A DNA stretch of 64,000 nt, from assembly GCF_014898815.1 (NCBI RefSeq), contig NW_026515543.1, positions 1,736,001 to 1,800,000 on the forward strand, in the 5' to 3' direction. Positions 13,635 through 24,515 of this stretch are shown here, in pieces. The notes under the pieces were generated by a model. That model was not told where the DNA came from and did no database searches. It worked only from the letters and a program-made list of their open reading frames with translations. This DNA is from Panonychus citri. Its lineage: Eukaryota > Arthropoda > Arachnida > Trombidiformes > Tetranychidae. Each line of letters begins with the position of its first letter. Within the stretch, counting starts at the first letter, position 1. Both the position numbers and the translations under genes were made by a program.

Positions 13635-16600
13635 ATGAGTGACTACCTGAGGTCCGCTTTTAGTAATTTCAGTTCAAATTGGGGAAACACTGCCAATGAT
13701 GATGGATCCCACAGAAATGATATTGGAAATGAGTTTGTTGGTCAGACAATTAATCTTAAAGGACATCGTTTAAAAGTTGAACGTGTTGTAGCTGAGGGTA
13801 AGTTTGTTTTTGCTTTTTTTTTGGTATCACTCATTTCATTTCTCATTTATCTCAATTTTTGGCTCATCTTCTTTTTTTTCTTATTTATTTTGCTTATGAG
13901 TTTAGGTGGATTTGGTTTTGTCTTCAGTGTCCGGGATCTTCAAAGTCAAGAACGTTATGCATTGAAGAGATTAATAGCTTCCGGAAAAGAGGCCCAGAAA
14001 GAGATTGAAAATGAAATAGAAGTGTTAACCAGGCTACAACCTCATCCTCATATCATGAAATTTATCTCATGGGGTTTAATCAATCCTAATATTTATCTCA
14101 TATTAAGGTAACAATCAAAAAATTTTTACATCTTTACGGTTTTATGTGGGTCTTTATACCTTTGTGATTACTAATTCCGGTTTATTAGCTTCCTTTACTT
14201 GTCTCTCTCTCTTTCTCTCTCTTCCTGTGTCTATGTATATGCGATTTAATTTTATCATCATTCTAATTATTTATATTTAAAAATCAAACTGATTCGTTGT
14301 GATTTTTTATCCAACTTTCATGTCAAGTGAAGTGAAAAAAAATCAAAACAATCCATTGACCTTGAACCAATTATACTCTTGCTGAGATATTGAAAGTTGA
14401 CTTGAAAATCAAATATTAATACATTTGATTGTAAACATACATCAGAAATTAATTTTATTGCTATGATGTATTTTTCTTATGATCGCTCATGATTTTCTGT
14501 GTAATTTAGATAAATAAATTGTTCCACAATTAGATGAATCAAAATATCTCTATGGTCAATAACAGTTTAAAATGCGCAATCGCTTCTTACGATCAGTTAT
14601 CATTTTCTTTCCCTTAATATTTACCTTAGATTCTTATTCCTTTTAAATTGTTGGGACTAACTGATTATTTTCACCATTGTAACAATATTTTCATTTCTCT
14701 TTCTTCTCTCTCTCATCTAGTGAATACTGTGGACGCGGATGCCTCAAAGATTTAACTCTCCCATTAGATAATACTCCTCAATTGAATAAGATACTTTACC
14801 AGACTGCCTTGGCTCTGGAGCAAATGCATCAATTAAACATCACTCATCGTGATCTTAAAATTGAAAACATTTTGTTTGACAATTCGGGTTACGTTAAATT
14901 GTGTGATTTTGGCTCAGCGACAACAAATTGTTATCAACCTGATCATGGTTGGACTCCAATTCAAAGATCTCTTCTAGAAGATGAGGTAATCATCAAACTA
15001 AAAATGTTATTCCATTAATTACTACTTGCAATCAATGAGAATTAGTTTTATTAATACATTTAAAGTTAATCACAACCATCAAAAATTGTAACAATTTTGT
15101 TACAATCATCTTTTTCTTAACCCTTTATAATAATTATCCTGACTAATCAACAGAATCAGAATATATTAGACTCATTTCTATCTACCGTTTCCGTCTCGCT
15201 TTGTTCAATTGTTTATGATGAACATTTTAATAGTTTTAAGATGCGTAACAGATTAGGAAGATTATTAATTTTGGATTAGCTGATTCACACTTGGTTAAGT
15301 TGTAATTGTTGCAAATTAAACTCTCAACATTGTAACGATATTTGGGTTGAATTTACTCGTTACATGTTTTTCTTATTGTTTTTTTTTAATAGTTTATTGT
15401 TATTTTATTGCCTGGCAATAAGTAATCAATTTAGATTGTTTCAATGATAAATATTAATTTGTTCCCTTTTCTTTGTTTACAGATGACCAGGCATACAACA
15501 CCCATGTATCGGCCACCCGAAACTTTAGACACTTACCTTAATTATCCGATCAATACAGCAATGGATATTTGGGCTTTCGGGTGTTTAACTTATTGCATTA
15601 AATTTGGCCGTCATCCGTTTGAAGATTCAGCTAAATTGCGAATAATTAATTGTAAATACACGATTTCTCCCAATATTCCAGATTCTGATATTCACCTTCA
15701 AATAATCAGGTAGGTCAATCTGTCATAATTATAATTGTAAAGAATTTTCTCCATCTCTTATATTATTTACCAAACATATACGAACAATTAAATCAAAGGA
15801 AAAAAAAGGCAAAGGGAATCGCAATTGTAATTGAAACCGTAATGAGTTGCCAGTCATGGTTAATTTTTTTGTTTTCCACTCTCATTTCAGAACAACAATC
15901 AAAGTTAATTTTGTTATTGTTAATTTTTTTTCTCACTCTCTTCTCCTACTCCGTCTTTTCTGTGTCTACTTGTTGTTATATGATCTAATTTGTTGGATCT
16001 ACTGTTGATTCGTATATTTTTTTGGTGATTTTTTCTCTCCATTTGCTTTAATTATTGTGACTATTTAATTGATTAATTGTTTTGTTATTTTTTTTCTTCT
16101 TCTACCAACAGAGATTGTTTGAAAGTTGATCCTCGGGAAAGAGTCGCTATTGATGATATAATTAGTCTATTGAATAAAAATTTTGTTGATTTAGATTCTC
16201 CTTGCGTCCGCTCACCCCAATCAACACCTACAAATCAACCTTCACCCTCACATCAACCATCAAATCAACAAACAGCTCCACCACATCCTGGCTCAGCTCA
16301 GCCCACATTTGGCTTATCAGGATTTACTCGTTACCTTAAAGACACTTCATCCAAGGTCATGCAAACCGTTCAACAGTAAGTCACCTAATTAATCCTAACA
16401 GTCAACCATTTACTAATTAAACGGTGTATTGACTTGACGAGAAAAAAAATCTTACGAAAAAAAAAGCAAACAATTACCTAACTCATTTTGTAACTAATTC
16501 TAAAATTATCTTTTGACAGATCTATCGCAAATGGACAGTTACGAAAAGGTGAAACCAATACACCGGGTGAAGGTCAACCTTATAATAGAAGAGAAAATAA

Positions 16601-18328
16601 TCCAACAACTCTTGGAGATAATGCACAATTTAACAGGCGAGAAGGTAGTCGACCTGTTAGTAGTAATGATGAACGAATTCTTAATCGTGAATCTGTAAAC
16701 CGTCATAGTGATGGTTCATATCGAAGTCGAGATCCTAATAATCCAATAATTGATTCTCGACGAGACTCTGATGGTTCTAAATGTAATCGAGCAAATGAAA
16801 ATACAACTACTACTAGTAATCGAGATTCAATTCCCATTGGTGCTGATGAGGTTTTCGCTCATAAAGAAGCAAGTGCAGTTGGTGATCTACTAAATCTTAG
16901 CTTAGATGAAAGTGATCGTTGTCCAAGTGACAATATTAGCAAAAATAATAGTAATCGAAATAGTAATAATTATAACAATGGTAACAATCAACATTCCCTC
17001 AATGATTCCTTGTTTACAACCACAACTACAACTACAACCACGGGTTTGGATGGATCATCAACTTCTGATGGACACATTGATGATGTTAATCCAAGCACAT
17101 CTACTGGTACATTTGATCTCCTAATTGATCCATCAACATCATCTAATGGTGTTAATGAAAATTTATCAGGTGTTGGAGGAGCTAATTCCGCCTTCGATCT
17201 TCTCAATGATATATTTAACTCAACTGATAAATCAACGTCACAAAATCAATCACAACAACAACAACAACACCATCAAACAAATTCAATATCACCCACCCAT
17301 CTACCCAAGCCTGATCTACTTTTCCCCAGTCCAACTGCCACCTCCTCCAATAATAATAATAATAATCCAAATCTGATAAATGCTTTCCCAGGTTTACATC
17401 GAAACACATCAACACCTAATTTAACTCAACTTGATCCTCTAAGTGAACTTGGTTCATTTGTCAATAATCCTTCAAATTTAACAACATCCTCATCAACCTC
17501 ATCAACAAATCAAAAATTAAATCAATCAACTAATCAAGGTAGTGGTGGTACTGGTACAGGTATACCTCGAGTCTCATCATGTTCAACTTTCCAACCTTTC
17601 CATAATTCAGCGACAAATAATGGTTCCAATGCAAGTGGTAACTTTACTGGTTCAGTTAACAATCAAGGATATAAACCTGATTACAATCGAGCCTATTTTT
17701 CTGAATCATCTCATGCATCTAATAGTGCAACTGGACCTCGAGTTACTGGATTTGAATTTGAAGATTTACTTTCAGATTTTCCCAAGCAACACAAAAATGA
17801 ACCTCAAAACAAATCATTGGCTGCAATGAAAAAGCAAGAGATGGTAATAACAATTAATTTACTACCTTTCAATTTGGGACATTTAAGTAATTACAAATTT
17901 TGTTCCCTTTGAAATCAATTTCTTTAGATACGAGAAGGAATCAGTCCAATCGAAATCAAAGTAAATGAATGGAAAGAAAATAAGAAGAAAAATATTCGAG
18001 CTCTCCTTTCGTCCCTTCACACCGTCGTTTGGGATGATTGTAGTTGGCAACAAGCTGGATTACAACAATTAATGAGCCACAATGATGTTAAAAAGATGTA
18101 CAGAAAGGCTTGTCTTGCCGTTCACCCTGATAAGGTGATTAATTGATTAGTTCACAATTTTAATTTCCATTGGAAACTTGACCACAATTGATTTGAAATT
18201 AACTTTTTTTTTTCTTTTTCTTTTAGCTTGTTGGAAGTGAACATGAACAATTGGCTAAATTAATTTTCGTTGAACTTAACAATGCATGGACCGAGTTCGA
18301 GAAGCAAGAAATTTTAAAACCATTATAA
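13635..18328 (+). CDS. GAK: Cyclin-G-associated kinase / auxilin-type protein (kinase + J domain)
   Basis: Eight exons join in frame to 917 aa: 13635-13797, 13906-14107, 14721-14985, 15483-15709, 16112-16375, 16520-17843, 17928-18134 and 18227-18328. Residues about 40-305 are a Ser/Thr kinase of the NAK family: Gly loop EGGFGFV (54-60), Lys75, HRDLKIEN (164-171), DFGSATT (184-190) and PPE in the activation segment. Residues about 310-830 are low-complexity Ser/Asn/Gln/Thr with five DLL motifs of the kind that bind clathrin. The C-terminus (about 836-917) is an auxilin-type J domain with HPDK (881-884). Family role: recruit Hsc70 to uncoat clathrin vesicles and phosphorylate AP adaptors, at the plasma membrane and Golgi. 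The PTEN-like and C2 domains found between kinase and J domain in vertebrate GAK are absent, and the short introns leave no room for them. Vertebrate GAK is about 1300 aa. Confidence 0.95.
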
Positions 18329-20755
18329 TTTAATTAACCTTCCAACAATTAATACAATTATTTAAACGAAACGATGATCATCAAACTTAACCATCTCAAC
18401 ATCAATATATTTAAAATACATGAAAAACTGCATCCATCTCACACACACACTCTCAATCAACAATTGTTGCTTAATTGTTGTCAATTTTTTTCTCAACAAT
18501 TTAACATCAAGTTTGAGAATCAAACACCAATTAAGTTGATCATCATTATCTTTTTTTTTGCTGTTTTTAATCATTCACCTTCTCTCTCTCTTTTCTTTGG
18601 TATTACTCATCCATTCCTAGTTGAATTAAACTCTCAACTAATAGTTAATTATAATTGCAACAAATTGTCAACAATTCCAGAAAAAAATGTTGCCATTTTG
18701 TTACAATCAATTGGAAATAGTCATTGAGGAAAATTGAGAAACAATCACAAGATTTTCACCAATCAACCATACAAACTAATTATATATTTAGTTAATTGTG
18801 CAAAGATAGAGTTAATTTCTCATATTCTTATCTCGTATTAAAACAATTTACTAAATATATATTTAATTAATCATTGAGAATCAACAACAACAACAAAAAA
18901 AGCAAATTTGGAAAACAATTAAGTGAAATTATTTGTTTGCCAAATTTAAGATTATTATTAATTATAAATATATACATAATATGGATCAATAATATATTTA
19001 TTTAATTATCTAAATAGTTAATTACTCATTATCTCTTGATTGTCTCTCCAATAATTAATCTTCAATTTCTGTTCACATATTAATACAAGATTCAAAATTG
19101 TTTTTCTCCTAAATTTTTGTAAATTTTCCTCTTAATTATTGTTTTTCTTTTCCTCTAATTTAATTGATTCTCTATTTTTCCAATGTTAATTGTTGTATAA
19201 AAATCAGTGTGTGTACTTACCCTCTGATTACTGATTATCTAACCAACAATTAAGAGCGCAACCAAAATCTACAATTAACTAAGTGATAAAAACCTTGAAT
19301 CATCTATTCATTTGTGTGTATAGCTTTTTGTGTCCATTTAAAATTAAGCAAATTAATTAAAATCAAACAAAAAGAGAATCAATAATTTACTTAATTGCAT
19401 TTAATCCGATTAACTTTCTTCTTTTCATAAATGGTAAAAATTTTCTTTAATTGTGGTAAATTGTTAAGGAGTTTATTAGTGGCAATTTAAACTAATTATC
19501 ATAAACTATGTAATAATTATACTAATTATGGGTCAACTATTAACAGTTGATCAAATTACTCTGTTAATTGTTTTGCTCTTGGTTAATGGGGAAGAGGATA
19601 AGTTTTTTTCTCGCTAAATTGTTGTTGTATATTATTCATGATAATGAGTATTAAGATCACAGTTAATCAGTTGAAGGAACAATTTAAATGTCAAATTAAG
19701 AATTAAAAACGCAACAGCATCTTTAGAATCTTATATTTGTGTATCGGTTTCTCTTTTTTTTGATTCTCTTACGAGAAAATAATATCAATTTTAGAAACAA
19801 TGTTTACATCAATTAGAGATAGAAAGAGAGGAAGATAAGAAGATAGAAAGACAGAGGGAGAGAGGGAGAGAGAGAGAGAGAAAAATGGAAATGGTTTTCT
19901 GGTAATTGAGAGAGGAAAAGTTCTGAGAAACTGAGAAATTTGAATCGAGAGCAGTTAACGTTTAGTGGAGAGAGAGAATAGAGGAAGTGGTTAAAGGATT
20001 TCGACGAAACTCCTTGGTGGTGGTGGAAAAGTTGATGCAATCATTTGGATCTTTATGGTTAATTTTTTCGTTCGCTTAATCATTCATAACGTTGTTTGAA
20101 AGAGCAATCAGAAGATTAACTGTTCACGAATTTCCATGAAATTTAGTTTACAACTAATCTTCAGAAGTTATGGTGACCATGTTGATTGTGTATATAGTAA
20201 ATAGTTGTTCATTCAATTGTTTGTAACAGTTTAGAGTTAATGGTTGATGATTAGTCCATCATGAAGCGGGAACACAGTTTTATTTTGATCCTTTAGATGA
20301 AGTTGTAGTTTCTTTCTTGGAGAGCAATTAAGAAGTATAAGTTTTAACCAACAGATCGAAAAGTGTTCATATCATATCATCTTCTAATTGCTATCGTTCA
20401 ATTGCATCGATAGGTCCTTTGATTTGAATTAACAATTAAATGCTTTTCCATGGTTTCCTCTTTTTCCTTTGAATGTTGTAAGTAAAAGACTTGATGATTG
20501 TTATTGTTTCAGTTGTTGTTTCTGTTTCTCCTTAATATAAATTTCTTAATTTAGATTATATTTACAAATTATTTGTGTGTTTGTTGTTGTTTATGTTGCA
20601 TGAGATAGTGGAGTTAATTTTCATCATGAAAATGAAAAGACAAGAGATGAACCAGTGAATCGAAAGCGAAAAAGAATCAGCAACTTAATAGAAAGGATAA
20701 GATGTGTTTGTAGATATGAAGATGATGATGAAGGAAGAATTAAATTAAACAATAA
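18329..20755. other. Convergent 3' intergenic region
   Basis: AT-rich DNA between the stop codons of the GAK-like gene (+) and WAC (-). It should contain both 3' UTRs. A purine-rich GAGAGA stretch at about 19820-19980 yields a spurious minus-strand frame. No convincing gene seen. Confidence 0.5.
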
Positions 20756-21443
20756 TTAAGAATGTGTGGCTAGATTGGTTCCTTTCCATTCTTCAACATG
20801 GTTTATTTGCCGACTTATATAGAGAATCCTAATTGAGAAGAAGCAAGAAAAAAAAAGAAAATGATTAGTCGATTGCAAACAATTTAAAATCATATTTTTC
20901 TATTAATCATTTAAAAAAATACCTTTGCTCTTGTAATGTTGCTTGAATTTCAGTAAATCGAACCAAAGATCGAGCCATTTTAAGTTCAGCTGATACTCTA
21001 GTTGAATGGAGACTACCAACTTCATGGGCTTCCTCAGATAATTTCTTAATCTAATTAGTGACAAAAAAAAAGTACAGGATAATTAATGTTGAGATTGATT
21101 TTGATTGATTCAATTATTAGTTAGTAATTGACTAACCTCTCTTTCAATAATCTCTCCTGGCCAACCAGTAACATGACCAATCAAACTTTCATCAAAATAA
21201 TTTACCAATGAAGGTGTTAAACTAGGCACTGAGGGTTTTAAGGATGTTGTCCCAATACCAGTTGGAATACTGGAAACGGATGAAGGTCCTCGAGTCGGTG
21301 AATCAACACTTACATCGGAACCAGGTGATTGAGCCCAATTACGATTGGTAAGAAGATCAAGCTCATGCCTAATCCCATCAGCACTTTGATGATGGCTATA
21401 TGATTGTGATAATGAAGATTGAGCTGATTGTGTAATGTTGGAG

Positions 21444-21475
<32 letters not shown>

Positions 21476-23837
21476 GACTTGAGAGGATGAATGGTGATGA
21501 TGCCTGGATTGACTAAGATGTGATTGTTGATACTGTCTAGAGTGAGATGAATGAGATTGAGATGTATTTCCAGTGGATGATGATAAAGCTAAAGAAACAA
21601 AAAAGAAACAGAAAAAAAGTTACAAAAAAAAAATTAGTTCAAATTTGATTGTCAAAAATAAACATCTGATTAACTTGAGTCAACAAATTGATAATAAACA
21701 TTAACAAGTTAATAAAATTGGTTATTGAAACACTTGAATTATTTTCAATATTTGACATGCAATAAAACTGAACAATTTAGTTTAATTCTAAGTCTAGATT
21801 AGATATATTGTCAGTTAATTGTGGTGATTTAAGGAGAGTTTAGACTTACATGAATGTTGACGAGAATGAGAAAGTGATGATGGAGACTCTCTCATGGTTC
21901 CTTGATTATGCATAGAATTATGATTCAAGGGTGATGAGAGTTTATTAACATTAGAAAGATAATTAGGCCAGATTCCTTGAGAATTTGCAATTTGCTGATT
22001 AGCCGATCTTTGTTTAACTTGTTTGGTTAATTGTAAAGCTTGTTGGATGGTTCGAAGAGCTTCTTGAGGTGAAAGACCCGATAAATCAGGTAATCCATGG
22101 GAATTGGTTAATTGGTTAATTAATTTAGGTAAATTGGTTAAATTAACTTGAGAAGGTGATAAAAGATCTGCTGGTGGAGGTATTGAGGTTGAGCAATTGT
22201 TTGTATTGGTGGAAATGGTGTTGTTGATGGTATTAGTTTCTCCTCCTCCTCCTCCTCCTCCTCCTCGATCTCCTCTAGTACCTTCGGAAGAAGAGTTTAG
22301 ATGAGAATTGGAAAGTGAATTTCGATTGACAGTTCTTTCACTAATCGAATTAACCAATTGTTCTTTAGATGAAACACTTTCATTTACATATCCTGGTGAT
22401 GTCATGTTATTGCTTCCACTGGAATTGTGGTTACTCGAACTGCTTCCGTGGTGGGTTTGCATATTGGCACAAATCCCATCGCTGAGACTTTTTTCCTCAA
22501 TCGGCTCCGAATGATTATAATTATCTGAATGTGATGATGATCTTAATAGTGAACTTGCACCTCCTCTTGGATCTCTTGGATCTAATCGGTTCTCCTTTGG
22601 ATCATTTAATTGACGATTATCGTTTTTAATTAGCATCATATCCATTCGCTGGTCATTACATTTGTTATGGTCAATTCTTTTATCCAAATATCTGGATTCG
22701 TTTCTCACCAAGTCAATTCGCTTCTCGTACCTTGGATCACAGTCACGATCTCGATCTCGATCTCTTTCACGTTCTCTTTCTCTTTCTCTCTCTCGATCTC
22801 TCAGAAGAATATCTCTCTCTTGGTCTTTCACGTTCTCTTTCACGTTCTCTATCTCTATCTCGTTTAATTAACCTTTCACGTTCTCTTTCTCTTTCACGAT
22901 CTCTTTCTAATCTAACACCGTCCATTCTTCTATCATACCATGGGTCAGTTTCTCTATCTCTATCATATTCTCTATCTCTATCTCTTTCTCTCTCTCTATC
23001 ACGGTCACGTTCTCTTTCTCGATCTCTATGGCCTCCACTTTCTCGATCTCTTCTTTCAATCTCTCTTTCTCTTTCCCTTTTATGGACTCTTTCTCGTTCA
23101 CGTTCACGTTCACGGCCTCGATCTCTATCTCGATCTCTAACATCTCTTACAGGCCTTTCACGATCATGATCCCTTTCTCTTTCCCTCTCTCGCTCTCTGT
23201 CACCTCTATCACGATCTCTTTCCCTCTCTCTATCAATTCCTCTTTCTCTCACATTGGGCACTTTATCATAAGAATATCTATTTGGATGATGGTAAGTTGA
23301 CTTGTGATAATCTTTATCATCCAGGTTAGATGAATTGGTACCATATCTGTTGACAAATGGTTCTTCATCAGCACTAATGTCACTGGCATCATCCAATGGG
23401 GTAGAATCAACATCATCATGTAACCTTCTCCTTGAATCTTCACTATCTTTTAAACTACCTGGTGTAGAAGATGTTTTCTCTATTTTCCTTGGAACGGAAG
23501 AAGCAACAGAGGTAAAATATTTATCCTTGTTGTTATTACTATTATTATTAATGGAAACAACACCAACATTATTATCTGGTTGATCGTCATCATCATCCTC
23601 TAAACCAGAATGAAGGATAAAATCTTTTGGCTTCTCCCATTGAGATACACCCGTCACCGAATTGTAATAATACTTTTTACCCGATGAACTAATATATTCA
23701 GCCCAATCACCAGAGGCATGACGTTTCATTGAACTTCGGCTTCTATCTCTTTCACGGCTTCTTTTTATCGCCTTTTGAGCACCACCACCAGGTCGACTAA
23801 GCTGTGAACCAACTTGACTACTTGAGTACGAGCTCAT
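20756..23837 (-). CDS. WAC: WAC: WW-domain adaptor with coiled coil (frame break in exon 1)
   Basis: Coding exons are 23837-21850, 21588-21137, 21050-20923 and 20828-20756. The WW domain is at residues about 43-71 (W45, YYY at 56-58, W67, P70), with the segment EYISSSGKKYYYN characteristic of WAC. A very long Arg-Glu/Arg-Asp repeat follows, then Ser/Gln/His-rich linkers. The C-terminal exons carry the WAC signature SLTPSLVNYFDESL.GHVTGWP and the coiled-coil block AELKMARSLVRFTEIQATLQEQR. In animals WAC is a nuclear adaptor that links RNF20/40-mediated H2B ubiquitylation to RNA polymerase II and also acts in autophagy and mTORC1 control. The frame breaks within the GA-rich repeat (22767-22843): one frame stops there and the rest continues in another. 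Restoring two bases gives about 880 aa and correct splice phases. The start is the Met at 23837; the open frame upstream is low complexity. Confidence 0.9.
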
Positions 23838-24292
23838 ATCAGAGATTCCAAATTCTAGATGAAATACTCTTCTCAGGTTCACAATAGAATAACAATCAGG
23901 ATAAAGAATAAAGAAGACAACAAGAAGAAGAGAAGGAAAGATGATGATGATAATAGTAATAATAATGGTGGTGATGATGATGAGAGAGAGAGAGAGAGAT
24001 AGAGATAGAGAGTCAAGTGAAAGATAGAGAGATAGAAAAAAAAGAGAAGAGAAAAAAAAGAAACACAAAATGTATATCACAATAAAATCCAACAAAGGAA
24101 TTAATATTAATGGTCATCCATCTAGAGAGATAATGGGACAAGGTGATTAAATTGTCTCCTAAAATAAATCACATTAATCGAGCTAAACATCTCTAATTGT
24201 TCCTGGTTTTTGATTGTTTTCTTTTTTTGTTGTTTAATTTTTTCCACAAAAAGACAAAGTAAATTTCATTTTCTCTTATTTTATTTAGTTAG
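23838..24292. other. WAC upstream region
   Basis: This region 5' of the WAC start codon (on the minus strand) holds GAGAGA and GATGATGAT tracts and probable 5' UTR. On the plus strand its right end is a pyrimidine-rich tract ending TTTAGTTAG, which looks like a splice acceptor for the next feature. Confidence 0.4.
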
Positions 24293-24359
24293 GGTGCCTT
24301 CCTGGGCAGTGTAAGAGCAGCTTATGTGGCGCCGGCTCTTGGTGGTTACAATATTGTTG
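24293..24359 (+). CDS. Candidate orphan internal exon
   Basis: A 67-base segment lies between a good acceptor (pyrimidine tract ending TTAG at 24292) and a strong donor (GTTG|GTAAGT at 24360). It is about half G+C in AT-rich surroundings. One frame is fully open and reads GAFLGSVRAAYVAPALGGYN, a small/hydrophobic segment; another frame is also open but cysteine-rich. I do not recognise the protein and cannot find the exon before it. The next exon-like segment on this strand is at 29353, on the other side of the retrotransposon, but the phases do not match directly. It could instead be part of the retrotransposon's 3' flank. Confidence 0.3.
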
Positions 24360-24515
24360 GTAAGTGATTATTTGTACAATTTGAATTACTTAGGGTGAGG
24401 TGTGTATATATGATAAAATGAGTTTAGGTGTTTAAGGTGGTAGGAGAGTGGGGTGAGGGGTGAGATGGTGAATGAGTGGTGAGATAAGAATAATAATAAA
24501 AGGGGAGAAGTAAAT

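Noticed and set aside
19813..20040. Minus-strand ORF of 75 codons
   Set aside because: Low-complexity Ser/Leu reading of a GAGAGA tract.
22308..23583. Several plus-strand ORFs rich in SLSRS
   Set aside because: Antisense readings of the WAC RE/RD repeat and its flanks.
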